Source of the DNA: Porodaedalea pini
Taxonomy: Eukaryota > Basidiomycota > Agaricomycetes > Hymenochaetales > Hymenochaetaceae
DNA: 64,000 nucleotides
Direction of reading: 5' to 3'
Assembly (NCBI GenBank): GCA_002794775.1
Contig: NBAY01000024.1
Span: 1-64,000, forward strand
The position numbers and the translations under genes were made by a program. Within the stretch, counting starts at the first letter, position 1; each line of letters starts with the position of its first letter. Below, piece by piece: positions 32,272-44,222 of the stretch. The notes beneath the pieces are model-generated. The model saw only the letters and a list, made by a program, of their open reading frames with translations, did not search any database and had not been told where the DNA came from.

Positions 32272-34180
32272 TTGATGCTTTCTATTTTCCAGGGTACGCG
32301 TAGGAAACGTGGCGGCTCAACACGCGACGAGTCGAATCGTATCAGCGCTTCTGCCAATCAGTTCAACGCGAATGCTGCTTCCTCCTTTGAACACGTCGCG
32401 CCGCTCGAGCAGTCTGCGAACCGCTGGGTCGCGGGCAGCACGTCCAGGCGTGGGGCCTCGAATGACCCAGGTTCACCCGAGATTGTGAACAAGAAGGTCC
32501 GTTTGCTACTCAACAAGCTCACTATGGAGAAGTTTGAGTCCATCTCAAACCAGATCATTGTGTGGGCAAACAAGAGTGAGAGTGAGAAGGATGGGCGTAC
32601 ATTCATTCAGGTCGTTCGGCTTGTGTTCGAGAAGACGACGGATGAGGCGGCCTGGAGTGAGATATATGCTCGCTTGTGCCGTAAGATGATGGAGTAGATC
32701 AGTCTGAACGTGCAGGATGATGGTATCCGCAATGCTGAGGGCAAGCCGATTACAGGTGGTCTGCTTTTCCGTAAGTACCTTCTGAATCGCTGTCAGGAAG
32801 ACTTCGAGCGCGGCTGGACGCAGAAGGAGTCGATGGCGTCAGCGGCTCTCGTGAAGGCGACAGAGGATCAGGCTGTTAAAGATGCCAACGAAAAGGAAGA
32901 AAACAAGGGGGCTGGCGAGAGTGCGCTGTACTCGGACGAATACTACGCTGCTCAGAAGGCCAAGCGTCAAGGTCTCGGACTCGTCAAGTTCATCGACGAG
33001 CTCTTCAAGCTTCAGATGCTCACGGAACGTATCATGTATCAAGAAGCTGCTCAGCAACGTCGACAATCCCGAGGAGGAAGAAATCGAAAGTTTATGTAAA
33101 CTCCTGACAACTGTTGGTCAGGCGCTCGATACCTCTAAGGCTCGCGGACACATGGACGTCTATTTCAATCGGATGAAGGAGCTTGCGAAGAGCAGCAACG
33201 TGTCGTCTTGTATGCCGTTCATGTTACAAGTGCGTACCCTCTGTTTCCTAGCCTTTCGTTGAGCTGACTTTCTTGGACAGGATGTGATTGAATTGCGGGA
33301 AAGGAAATGGACTACCCGCAACTTGGTCGCTGCTCCGTCGACAATCGCTCAGATTCATGAGACGGTAAGCGCTCTTGCTTTGTTACTCGATTTCACTTGT
33401 GCTTACCAATATACAGGCCGCGAAAGAGAAGGCGCAACAGGAGCAACATAACTTAGCGCGGTCGGCCATGTCTCGCGGTGGTTCACGCCGTGGCCATGAT
33501 CGTGGCGGATATGCTCAAGTCGGTCCCGACGGATGGGCTGTCTCCTCTGGCCCTTCGAGGCCTGCAAACGAGGCGGGTGATCTGACGAACTCTGGCAAGA
33601 TTCAGAAGGGCAGTGGCACCATGAACTTCGGACCGACCAGCGTCTCACGAAGAAGGGAGACAGCAAGCACGACAGTGCGAGCCTTTCAAGGACAAGTTCG
33701 AACACGAACATGTTCCAGATGCTGCAGGCCGCTGAGGCCGCTAATGAGGCTCCTACTGCATCCTCGTCTCGTCCAAGTCGCTCGTCAAGCCGTACAATGA
33801 GCGTCGACTTGACCCACAACCCATCTGTGGAACCTGTCCAACCTGCTCAGCGTCCCAGACTCAACCTGCTTCCGCGTTCGAAGCCCATGCAGGAGAAGTC
33901 GGAGAATAGTCCCGCTGAGACTCACAACAGCGAGGAGGGCGAGGAGGGCGAGATTCTCGAGAAGGACTATGGGAAAATTGTCGATGTCGAAGGAGCAAGC
34001 GGAAAAGAAGACTGACCAGGACCGCAAGGAATTCTTCGCTATCCGCGATCTCAACGATGCAGAAGAGTATTTCTCTGCACTTCCCTCGGAGCATCGACAT
34101 CTTCTCGTCGAGAAGCTTGTCATGTCTGCTATTGAGGCGAAGGAGGCTGATGCCAAACTCGTTGCCGACCTGTTTGAGTG
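32272..34180 (+). pseudogene. eIF4G-like gene fragment, MIF4G to MA3 (captured in G)
   Basis: Frames give the start of an MIF4G domain (VRLLLNKLTMEKFESISNQI, 32497-32560), further MIF4G helices, then DVIELRERKW and a Gly/Arg-rich linker with GPDGW, and an MA3-like piece (RKEFFAIRDLNDAEEYFSAL, about 34027-34090). Introns are visible, for example ending at about 33281 and 33417. A TAG at 32696-32698 and frameshifts disable it. eIF4G is the scaffold of the cap-binding translation initiation complex. Confidence 0.75.
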
Positions 34181-34189
34181 TGCACCGTA

Positions 34190-36050
34190 TCAGCGCTGCT
34201 ACCAACCCGTTCACTGCGAATGTCGCTTCCTCGTCGAAACCGATGCCAACACGTTCCCGAAGGTTGTCACGGTCCTTGGTGCATCGCTCGCATCATCGAC
34301 TTCCCCCTTCGCCGTACGTGCGCTCGCCTCCAATTCTACTGTCTTCCTCTCTGGAACCGACATTGCTTCATACTTGCGCATTCTCGGAACCGGAGAGATC
34401 AAGCTTCACGAAGTAGACTTCGCGACACTCAAGACCGATGCTGCGGCGCCTGCTGCGTCCACGTCTGCAATTGCCATCCAGGAAAAGGCAACGAAAGAGG
34501 AAGGGAGATTTGAGGGCGCCGTGAAGATAGCTATTGGCGTGAAGAAAAAGGTCGACTTTCCGGTTTGGTATGCGAACGTATGCTGATTGTTCTGTAATCC
34601 CTCACTTAGTGCTGACAAGTATCATAGGCGCTGATCAAGGCCGGTATGTTAGACTACTACAGCGTTTGTGGATGCTACATTCCTAATCCCTAGTCATACA
34701 GCATCTGGAAAGCAGTCCAAGGTATTTATTAAAAAAACAAGCATCTGCATCTCAGGTTCTTACTCGCCACAGAATGGTTCAGAATTCTGACTTCCCAACA
34801 TTCGCATCTCAAGGTGCTCGAGCGCGAAAAGGACCACATTGAGGGCTTTTGTCCGGAAGTGGCATGGATGACCAGGACGTACGTGTTCAATTTTTTTGAT
34901 TCCCAACTCGATGTTGACATGCGCCTTCAGAGGGAGCTCCGAGCTTGAGGAGCTCAACAATCCGTCCGACCGCAGAAACGGCCATGTATCTCTACTACGC
35001 CGAATAGATCAAGAGCTATCGTGATCTACCCCCTCAAGCTCAACCAGTGGGACAGCGTTGTGCGCTGGGAATCCAAGAGCCCCCAGCCGTTCCTCCGTAC
35101 GCGCTAATTCCTATGGCAGGAAGGCCACACTGCGCATCTCACGAAGAAAGAGGCCGACACTGAAGTAAGGGAAATTCTTGGCTTAAATCGTCGCGTGTAC
35201 GAGGAGCTGCTCGCCATACCCATCATCCCCGGCATCAAGTCCGAGAAGGAGAAGTTCGCCGGTGGTCTGTACACGACGACCGTGGAAGGCTTCATTCCGA
35301 CGACCGGTCGTGGCATCCAGGCTGCGACGTCGCATTGTCTTGGCCAAAACTTTTCGCGGCCAGAGATGTCTAACATTATGGTCGAAGACCCGGACGATCC
35401 GCAAGGTACGGGTTCGAACGGTGGCAAATCATTTGCGTGGCAGAACTTATGGGGTCTAAGCACGCGCACGATCGGAGTTATGGTCATGATCCACGACGAC
35501 AACCAGGTCTTGTTCTCCCACCACGCGTCGCGAGCATCCAAGTAATCATTGTCCCCTGCGGTATCACCATGCGTACTAATAAGCAGGAATTATACGACCG
35601 CTGTGAGGAGCTTGCGAAGACGCTCAGTACGGGACGGCTACACTCCTGGCTACAAGTTCAACGACTGGGAACAGAAGGTGTAAACATATAATTATTTCTT
35701 GCTCCTCGGTTTGCCTGTAATCTTACAAATGACTCTTTGTCCAGAATGTGCTACTTCGCCTCAAACTCGGTCCGTTCGATATCCAGAAGAAGCAAACACT
35801 TTCTGTGCGACGTGATCCAGGCGTTCAAGCGCTAATAGGAGTCGCAGAACTGGAGATTGCCATACCTGCACTTCTCGAGACTATCCAACCGGAGATGTTC
35901 GAGTGCGCGAAAGCACTGTACATGTCTCGCCTGCGCGTCGTGACCAAATGGGACGGCATCGTGCTGACACTTCACAGCAAATGCGTCGCAGTCCTTCCGC
36001 GGTGCGAAGAGGAAACGGGTGAAGTCGGACATCAAGGAACATAGCAGACA
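34190..36050 (+). pseudogene. Prolyl-tRNA synthetase gene fragment 1 (captured in G)
   Basis: The N-terminal accessory region is followed by VKKKVDFPVWYANV (34540-34580), an intron, [75 protein letters not shown] and an anticodon-binding part with TNKQELYDRCEELAKTL and a C-terminal stretch to about 36040. These are class II ProRS landmarks. Frameshifts, stops and retained introns make it a pseudogene. A second copy from the same parent gene lies at 48006-50200. Confidence 0.8.
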
Positions 36051-36529
36051 CATGTGTGTATCTAATGTGCATCGTCATGGAGCAAGTCTGATGAGGAAGT
36101 CAGGGAGATAAGCCGGCAGTCAGAAGTGCATGGCTACACCAGTAGAATAGTAGATCCAATGTATTTGCATATTATAATATATGATTTTTGCAATCTGCCC
36201 GCTATCTGAATAAAAGTGTGAGGTCCTGAGATGCCCTAGTAAGTATGACACTGCCTAGTCACATGGCTATAGACTCCTTTATATCACTATATGTCTCTAA
36301 GAAATTATGACCTATTTGACTCTATGTGCTATTCAGTGCTATAATACTATACCACTATGGTCTATCCACACTATGTGATATCCCTCTATGGCCTATTCTG
36401 TGCTATGTAACATACAGCTATGGCACTATGGTACTATACAGTCCTATATAGAGGGGGGGTTACCATTAACTACTAAACAACTATGGACTACTATAAATGC
36501 TATATAGTAGCATATAACAGTGTATAGTG
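36051..36529. repeat. Right subterminal region of element G
   Basis: No gene. From about 36230 it is dense in CTATG/ACTATA words that mirror the TATAG words at the left end, a pattern typical of subterminal transposase-binding sites in DNA transposons. Confidence 0.55.
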
Positions 36530-36547
36530 TTTGCCATTTTCCTGATG

Positions 36548-36579
36548 AATTTAATCTCAAACAGGCACCACGCCTGACA
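36548..36579 (+). repeat. Repeat F1, right end
   Basis: Last 32 bp of F1 after element G, ending CCTGACA, matching 40832-40863 in F2. Confidence 0.75.
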
Positions 36580-36899
36580 GTGGAGGTAAGAGGATTAATA
36601 CAATGTACACTAGTACAGGGGGGGGGGGTCTCACCTAGGTTGTTGCGGAGGTAAGAGGAAAAGCAGAACAGGTGTTCAGATACAATTCCTCTTCTTTATA
36701 TACAGCAATCACCTCATGAGAACCAGTTGCCCAATTGTCTGAGATTACATAAAGGAGCGGAATGGAACGAATGAAGGTTGGGTGCAAGGGAGTGTGGGAA
36801 ATGATTAAAAAGACGGTAAAATGTATGAAAAGGAGCAATTGAGAGAAAAGAAATGGTAAAAGGGAAAATAAAGGAAAGGGAAAAGCTCAAGTCCTAACA
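36580..36899 (-). repeat. 5' LTR of relic E, right piece
   Basis: Continues the LTR broken at 29579 and ends CTAACA at 36899. The primer complement AAAAGCAGAAC is at 36659-36669. A G run of about 11 bases is at 36618-36628. Confidence 0.82.
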
Positions 36900-36910
36900 C
36901 TGTAGTGCCA

Positions 36911-37243
36911 ATGCAACCTTTTAACCAGCCAGTCATTGCCCAGCACTACCAAATACATAACCAGGTGGTAGCTGAGCACAGGCCACATGATTACCCTTCT
37001 GTTCAGAATTGGATTGAATCATTGCATGATGACATGGAGAGAGGCCATGATGACTACCAATACAGGTCTCTGCTACCTGTTTTCAAGGCCAATGATGTTA
37101 AATGCTTGGATGACTTGGCTTACTTAGAATTTGGAAGGCTTGAGAAGATAGTTATTGATGCTCAAGTGGAGGCAAGCATTAGGTTACTCAATTGTATTGT
37201 TCAATATGCACAGGAGGATGTTTCTCACATCAAGGAACAGTAG
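36911..37243 (+). CDS. Small open frame, possible SAM-like domain
   Basis: 110 residues from ATG 36911 to TAG. The segment VQNWIESLHDD...VKCLDDLAYLEFGRLEKI...SIRLLNCIVQYAQEDV looks like a SAM-type helical domain seen in uncharacterised basidiomycete proteins, but this is a weak impression. It directly follows the end of the E LTR and could be part of a larger broken gene. Function unknown. Confidence 0.3.
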   Translation: MQPFNQPVIAQHYQIHNQVVAEHRPHDYPSVQNWIESLHDDMERGHDDYQYRSLLPVFKANDVKCLDDLAYLEFGRLEKIVIDAQVEASIRLLNCIVQYAQEDVSHIKEQ

Positions 37244-37339
37244 TTATGCATACATCATATAGACAGAATATATTACATTGTTAGACCAGTTGAGACAGTG
37301 ACAAGGAAGCCTATATCCACTCGATGAAGAAACCTGACA

Positions 37340-38310
37340 CTAACAGAGATAACTGCAATGATGATAGAAAGCACAACAATCTGCAGCACTGATAGACATG
37401 GTTTCACCATAAAGCTTTGCAAGTACCAAAGCATCCATTTCCTCATCACTGAATTTAACCCGACAAAGTTGAGATTTCAGCAGAAAGAATGCCAGCTTGA
37501 TCAGGTTGAAGTCTGAAGAATATGTGGAGAGAAATTCCAGCTTCATGCCCCTGTGCAGAGTTAGATCAGTAAGAGCCCTGCATTGCAGCATGACAGGTCA
37601 GAATAGATGGACCTTGACTCTGAGTTCATAGATTTCCAATGACTTGTGAATTGTGCAGTTGTCTATCATCACAACAGAGTTTTGGGCCAGCCAAGGTTGC
37701 ATGTGGTCCAAGAGATCCCTGATAAATGTAGAGAAGGAGGTGGCATTGAAGGATCCTTCCAGTATTGTACAGTCAAGCATGCCAGTCAAAGTGATTGCAT
37801 GCAAGATCAAATACCTAAAAGAGGCAAGCAGTCAGATCTGCAGTCATAAAGATAAGCATTGCACCTTTTTTCCCCATGTAAAGATCACTTTCTGATATGC
37901 CTGATAACCCTGCAAAGTCCATGCTTTCTTCCTCAAGAAGGTACGTCGGTCACATGTGCTCTCATTGATGAAGACAAGCTGTTCTGCCTCATATTAAGAT
38001 CACATTCTCAATCTGTACTGGAGCCAAGCAGACTCACTGTGTTCAAGTGCCCTTTTCAATATCTTTAGCAGAGTAAGTTTGCTGATGCAAAGCCATAAGC
38101 ATCACTGCACTGTCTTCAGAGTGAACCCAGCCTGGCACAGAGACCTCCATACTGTAGTGTCTGAAACCTTCTTCCCTGTTACCCTTTCCAGCTCCTCCCT
38201 CACCTCATCTAAGTACTGGTCCTTGTGATGCTCTATTGTGCTCAAGAGATACTAAAGTTCAGTTAGCCACAGTGAGTCATTACAATTCAAAAAATGCACT
38301 CACCTGTGTA
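37340..38310 (-). pseudogene. Tc1/mariner-like (IS630-type) DDE transposase relic
   Basis: Reading on the minus strand: a helix-turn-helix stretch (VTGKKVSDTTVWRSLCQAGF, about 38130-38190), a first catalytic block VFINESTCDRR (about 37960; Asp replaced by Asn), a second block VVMIDNCTIHKS (about 37650) and a third block LSTYSSDFNLIKLAF (about 37470-37530) where the usual Glu is Lys. Several stops and frame breaks. Catalytic residues are lost, so it is dead. Confidence 0.75.
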
Positions 38311-39597
38311 TCTGCTGAAAGGTGATGGTATGGGTCTACAGGCAGACTCAGACCTGGTTGAGTTCGGCCACTGGGGGTTCACTCTAATGTGTCTGATGGA
38401 GGGGATAGTGTCAGGAAGTGTAGGGAAGTGTAGGGGAATACTTGGGGCTAGGTGTCAACTCGGGGGTGCAAGTACAAAGGACGACCAGCAAAACGTGCCT
38501 AAATGCAGTCAGAGAACAGAGAGCAACTACAATCTTGACAACCTGGGCTTGGAAACTCGCCAGTGAAGACAGAAATTGATACTATTCATTGAGATGATTC
38601 CGAATCTAAAAAGACCTCGAGACACAATGCAGAATTGACAGAGATATAGTGGTTGCACTGGTTGTGGCTGGTGGAACACACAGAACTCCCGGAACCAAAA
38701 AGCTATTTTAGTAGCTCTATGACATGGGCTCAGAATTGTGCAAGACAAGACAGTGTTTGAAAGTGATTTTTGACAAGATTAAGAATCTGAAGAGAGCTCA
38801 AGAATCGGTTTAGAACTGAGCACAATATAGCAAAAGCAAGATTTGACCAAAAATGGGACTCGAGACAGAATGGACGGAACAGATGGAACAACACTGAACA
38901 GTGACAGAGATGAGAACTAAAGACTGGGACTGACTCGGGGGAACTAAACTTCTATTTTTGAGACATTTACATGAGTGTTTAAGTAACTGACAGAGGGTTG
39001 AGCCTCTGAGCAGCATACAAAGGACACAAAGACAGACCAGAGGCTCTATCCAAACAACACCAAACAGCCAGAACTTGGAGCCAGAACTCAGGCACATAAG
39101 CAATTAAGCTTTGGGAGGCTCGGAACAATACCAGACCTGACCGAAAACAGACTTTGGTGGCTCACCAGTACAGAACCAAGCCAAGTTAATCCAGCCAAAC
39201 ACTGAAAGTGTCCTGAAATACATTGGGGATACTTGTAAGGCTGTCCTGAGTCAAGTTGAACCTAATAGACCTGATTCCAAGGCCAGCGGCATTGGGATCT
39301 CCACACTGCATAATCAAGCAACCTTGGTTTTCCAGTCCTCATGCCCTCCTGTCGTAAATGCCCCATGCACTTGTGTTGAGCAACAGTTCAGTGGATTGTT
39401 GCTCAATGGATATCTATTACCCTGGCCAGGTCATGCACAGTGAAGAGTTGTGACTGATACAGTCTGAATATGATGTGTCTTGCATCATCTGAGAGTGCCT
39501 TGCCTGAAACCATCATGGAATGACCTGAGAGGAGGAGGAAGTAGAGCATTGGTTTTTGTGTTTGCATGGTGATGGTTTGGCTAACACATGCTCACGT
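38311..39597. other. No recognisable gene
   Basis: Unique-looking sequence rich in AGACT/CAGAAC words. Short open frames (for example 38810-39103) look like chance frames. No repeats shared with the rest of the window were seen. Confidence 0.5.
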
Positions 39598-40863
39598 TGT
39601 CGTGCTGGAAAGTGTAATGAAATAAAATGGTGTAATATTCACAATCACAATTTCCACTGAGTCAGTTGGACTTGTCTTGAGTCAAACGTCTTCTCAGGTT
39701 GTCGAGAGGCTGAGATGTATGCTATTTAGTTTCTAAGGTGTCAAATAGCAGTTAGCTCTAGATCTTCTAGAGCTCAGATTTCTCAGATAATTTCACTAAG
39801 TGCTCAAGCCAGGTGCTCAAGCTAAGTACACGTCAATGTAATATGTAATGAATGCTAAACTACTGCGTTAGTTGCTTAAGCCCCTTACTTAAGCTTTACT
39901 ATATGAGTCAGTCTTAACACACAATAAGATCAGTAAATTTGCTAGTTGCTTAAGCCTTGCGCTTAAGCTCTTACTAAACAAGTCAGACTGATCACACAAT
40001 AAATCACAAGTAAAATCGTTATATTGTTGGGGGGCTAGGCCCTCCTTATATAGACTACAGTGGTATATTTATAGATTTGGTAACTATGGTGACTAAGTTC
40101 TAGAACCTTCTTTGACATTCTAACATATTCCATCAATATTCTATACTGTTCCATGCAACTCCATCGGGGTTCTATAACATTCCCTGACCTTCTAATTCTT
40201 CCATAACCTTCTTTGTGCTTCCATTTGTCTGCTAAATGGCTTGGCTGATCTTTTCTTCTATGGATCAGCACTAATGACGGAGAATTCATGACTGTACTTC
40301 CATCACTCAGTGAGTTCCTGAAAACAACTCCGTCTTTGCATGCGTCTGCATGGACTGACAATATTGAGAAAATTGTACTTGTTAAATACTGGTTTCCATC
40401 TTCATATTCACTAATTACCAGCAATCTGCCATGCCATCACTCTATCTTCTAAACACTAATGCTCTTCGCTCTATGCTGCATGACCGCTTGGCTGAGTTAT
40501 GGTCTAGACCACTCCAGCCATCTAATGAGGTTCCATTATGTATAAGGTATGAGTCATCAGATTACTTATTACACACACATTTTGACATCATGATCAGAAT
40601 TATGGTGGAAGTTTCTATAGAAGTCCACGTGTCACCTCCTGACTTGGGTTCGCCTTCTGACTTGGGTTCACCTTCTGAGTGTGTCTTTCTTTCTTTCTTT
40701 GTATTGTTTTGTTATATCTGAGTCTCTGAATCATATGCATAGGGATTCCCTTCACCACTTGGATGTCTAGAATTACTGTGCTTGCTTTAGTGTAGTGAAC
40801 GTGATTAAGAATCCTAATATCATAGTTGCATAATTTAATCTCAAACAGGCACCGTGCCTGACA
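39598..40863 (+). repeat. Repeat F2 (LTR-like, 1.27 kb)
   Basis: Second copy of F, from TGTCGTGCTGGAAAG to CCTGACA, not interrupted. It carries an 18-bp tandem duplication (about 40637-40672) that F1 lacks. It may be a solo LTR; the flanking 5-mers (CACGT and ATGTG) do not match, so the true ends may be a few bases further out. Confidence 0.7.
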
Positions 40864-41334
40864 ATGTGCTCACAGGTGTTGGTAGTATGCACAGAAATTT
40901 GAGCATAGCAGTCAAAGCACAAAGCAAATGGACAGGAAACTTGCAGGGAAGATGACTTTTATGTGTTCAATAATTCCACAAAAAGAATTATAATCTTAGC
41001 AGTCTTCTTGTCTGTGCTGCAAGACCTGTTGTGAGAAGAGGAAGGTGGAAAGAGCTCAAAGTGGAACACAAACCTTGCTGCTGCACCATGAATACTGCAT
41101 GGACTGGCTTCAAACTTGCAGGAGCTGTTGGTATAGTCATATACTTAATTTACAGACACAGGAAAGAATTTTATAGGTAGATGTAGGGGAGCCATAATTT
41201 TTGAATCTCAGTGGAAATGTATGAGAGAACAGACTGGCTGCACTTGTTTGATCTCTACCCACCTACACAGTTAATGTATTGCTCCATATTTTACATATTT
41301 CTACTCCTGAGAACTGTGCCTATTTTTTGAGTAC
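40864..41334. other. No recognisable gene
   Basis: AT-rich intergenic sequence; no coding pattern seen. Confidence 0.5.
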
Positions 41335-41462
41335 TTAATGAGCAGGTACTGTGCAGAATTTACAGATAAAATCAACATTTATTCTATTTTTCAATGTTTT
41401 GGCTCAGACACGGCTCATTTCACATGAAATGCACATGTCACAGGACTTATGAAAACAACTGT
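41335..41462 (+). repeat. Dispersed ~130-bp repeat, copy 1
   Basis: Runs from CTTAATGAGCAGGTACTG to GACTTATGAAAACAACTG. Similar copies occur at 41588-41716 (same strand) and 52059-52190 (opposite strand). Confidence 0.8.
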
Positions 41463-41587
41463 AATGAACATGTATCATGAGGAATTGACACAGTAAATCG
41501 TCATTTACTCAAATTTCTGCAGTTATGCGACAAGATGCATCAAAACCACATGAATTTGATGTGTGACAATACTTCTGAAAAGGGCAG

Positions 41588-41716
41588 TAATGAGCAGGTA
41601 CTGTGCAGAATTTACAGAGAAAATAGACATTTATTCTATTTTTTTGACATTTTGGCTCAGATACAGCTCATTTCACATGACATGCACGTGTCGCAGGACT
41701 TATGAAAATGGCTGTA
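41588..41716 (+). repeat. Dispersed ~130-bp repeat, copy 2
   Basis: Same unit as copy 1, about 90% identical by eye. A tandem-like pair 125 bp apart. Confidence 0.8.
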
Positions 41717-41941
41717 AAGAAAGAAAGCCCGGACATCCCATATGCTATGGTGACTGGGCTGATTTATTGAGCTCTTGTTGAGTTCCTGTTCATAGCAAGT
41801 TCTCGAAGCTAAAAAAAATTAAGTGTGGCTAATCCGATGTGAAAACAGTCTACATGGATAATTGGAAGCGATGTAAAAAATCAGATCTAACGCTTGTACA
41901 CATTATATAGCACCGTAGGTGAATATCATATTCTGTTATGA

Positions 41942-44222
41942 TCATACACAACAGTCTTTGTTGCAAAGGTCACTGTCCTCCGGCTCTCCGGCGTGCTCCA
42001 ACCAGCGCTTCCATGTGATCGCCGAGTAGTCCGTACCTGACCTAGCAAGCCTCTCGTTCGGTTTCACGCCAAATCGGCTCTTCCTCTGTGATAAGTGCTC
42101 GTCTTTCTCATATATCCCTACCATGTAGAAGTAAGAGCACAACGATCCGCATCGAATACGCAGGAAATCATCATCAGGATCAGGATCAGGGAATATTTCA
42201 AACCACTTGCTCAAGATGAAAAATTCCTTAGCATCCTTAATGCTATCCCAAGATCCTTTTCTCCATCCGCGCAGAATGTCTTGTTCGGGATACTTTTTCT
42301 GTCTGTAGCCAAGAGCATGCCAGATGAGGACATAGAGAAAAGACTCAAGCTCATGGTGGAAGCGGTGCGTGTACGGTTTCGAAGTATCAAGTACGTCGCG
42401 AGCCATGAAAGGAGCCGTGCCAGAGCGCACGCGAGTAGATTGCTGGGTAGGACCCATGGACGCGAGATCGAAATCCAGGAGGACACCAATATATTCTCCA
42501 TCCTCGTCGATGTAAAACCCGAGATTATTGATACTAATATCACGATGAAGAATACGACCTTTCGAATAAAGCCTATGCGCGCCTATTTGAAGTTAGCCAA
42601 TTTACAAATAGCAATTTTTTGTCAATGCACTCACAACGTAGGCATTGCATAAAGACCTTCCAGAAGAGTACCGGGTCTTCAATCTCAAAGATTGAACCGT
42701 ATTTCCTCTCGAGGAGAAGACGGATTTCCTTCTTCTCATACTCTTGCGACTTCCGAGAGCATTTCTCCCGCAGCTCATCAGAAGGAGAGTTATCGGCAAT
42801 GACAGCTTGTCCAAACACTTGAACGACATGTTTTGAATCGATCTTCCTCGCTTCCGCAATGAAAATATGCTCCTGTGCACGGTCGCTCACTTGCCAGGAA
42901 GACTTTACGACAAGTTTTAGATCTTTGCTGGTATTCCCCGGCGCTTCAATGTCGTGAACGGCTGTTCCGCGACCCAAGAGCGAGTAATTGGTATGGACGC
43001 GCCCCTTGCGATGAATGCTCGCATTTTCGACTAGCTGGAACGGAGTTCCACTTTCGCGAATAGGAACTAGCTCGCAGTGCATCTTCATGGTCTTCTCGGA
43101 CTTCGTGTCAAATGGATTGGTGTAGCCCGTAACAGGATTGAGCCCAAAGCCTACTCGACCAACTTCTCTCTTGACGTAGAGCATGAAAAGGATCGCGAGA
43201 GGAGTAAAATCCTCAAGGAAGTCAATTCCATCCGACATGACGACACACGACTGGTGATAATAGCGCAAGTATACTTTTCCATCCTTGACGAGAAGCCCGA
43301 GGGCATAGATCCGATCGCCGTTCGCACTCAGCATCTCTGCTGCATAGCTAGCAAGCTGAGTCTCAGGGTCTCTAGGCTCCCTCGACACGGAGGAGGTCGT
43401 GCGAGAGCTCGAAGTGACCTTCCTCTCTCGTCCAGAGCCAGTGCTCCTTATTGGCCTTCCTCGTTTGCTACCTCTGCGCGATGACGTTGATGCTCCTGCT
43501 CCAGTCGGACGCTCACTACGCGAAGCCGACGATCTAGACGCCTTGGCTGGGCCGGGTTTCTCCACATCGTCCTGCTCGGTGAGGCTATCCAGAGGCCTCT
43601 TCTGTCCGCTCTTGCTCTCCTTTGATCTCTCTTTCTTGAACTCGAGGCAAAGCAGAACATGCCACCAGAAAAGGTTATCGTGTGTGATCTCGACGCCTGG
43701 TGACTCGCTCTCACAAGCGCCCTTCCCTTTTACATCGGGGGGAGCAGGATATTCACCGTCGTATTGCGGAACCAGAAGTACATCTGGTTTACGTTCCGCG
43801 AAATGAGACTTCAGAACCTTGTCCCCGCAAAAAAGTAGCTTGATCTTGTTTGCCTGCGGACCGTGCGCTTCGATAGCGTGCTGGACGACGTCGTTTCCCA
43901 TTTTTACAAACGGGGAATACATATGTCGCTCGTATTTATTCCTCGTGGTGAGTACTTTCTCAAGTTCGAGCTTTCCGGCCAGAAACTCCTCGCTTTTGTC
44001 GATATCCCAACTGGCGAACGTCGCCTTCATCGCATCGTACTCTGCGTCTTTGACCTCGAACAAGGTTTTGATCATTTCTTCGAAGCTTATACCCTCGTTC
44101 TTGAGCAGGTCAACGTCGCGCTTCAAGTCATTGTCTATGCTAAGCCTCGTATACGTCGCCGACGAGGCAACCGCCTTCGAAGGTGTACTATGGATCGTTT
44201 TGACGCCTTGAAAACCCAGCAT
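41942..44222 (-). CDS. FunK1-type fungal protein kinase (two exons, apparently intact)
   Basis: Exon 1 is 44222-42635 and exon 2 is 42582-41942, joined across a 52-bp GTGAGT...TAG intron; together they give 742 residues. This is the fungal FunK1 kinase family expanded in Agaricomycetes. Visible landmarks are an N-terminal region with ANKIKLLFCGDKVL, a basic Ser-rich insert (about residues 210-290), the strand-3 lysine in LKLVVKSSW, the catalytic loop HRDIS, DFD in place of DFG, and GTAPFMARD in the activation segment. The protein ends ...NKDCCV, a tail shared with its neighbour. Family substrates are unknown. No stops or frame breaks are seen, so it is the best candidate for a live host gene. 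Confidence 0.88.

Larger units (their letters stand above)
30798..36547. mobile_element. Element G: TIR element carrying three host gene fragments
   Basis: 5,750 bp bounded by perfect 18-bp inverted repeats CATCAGGAAAATGGCAAA (30798-30815 and complement 36530-36547). It sits inside repeat F1. Comparison with F2 shows that the empty site had one AA where G is now flanked by two, a 2-bp target duplication. Subterminal zones are full of TATAGT words on the left and ACTATA words on the right. The interior holds intron-containing fragments of a PRP3-like gene, eIF4G and prolyl-tRNA synthetase, all on the plus strand. No transposase is seen, so it would be non-autonomous. Confidence 0.8.

Noticed and set aside
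35104..35541. 145-aa minus-strand frame in the ProRS fragment
   Set aside because: Antisense shadow of the conserved ProRS catalytic region.
30798..36547. Element G as a Helitron
   Set aside because: Captured multi-gene cargo fits Helitrons, but the perfect 18-bp TIRs and AA duplication do not; Helitrons have TC/CTRR ends and no TIR.
17381..36899. Target duplication for relic E
   Set aside because: The 5-mers beside its outer LTR ends (GACTT at 17376 and CTGTA at 36900) do not match, so a clean insertion of E cannot be shown.
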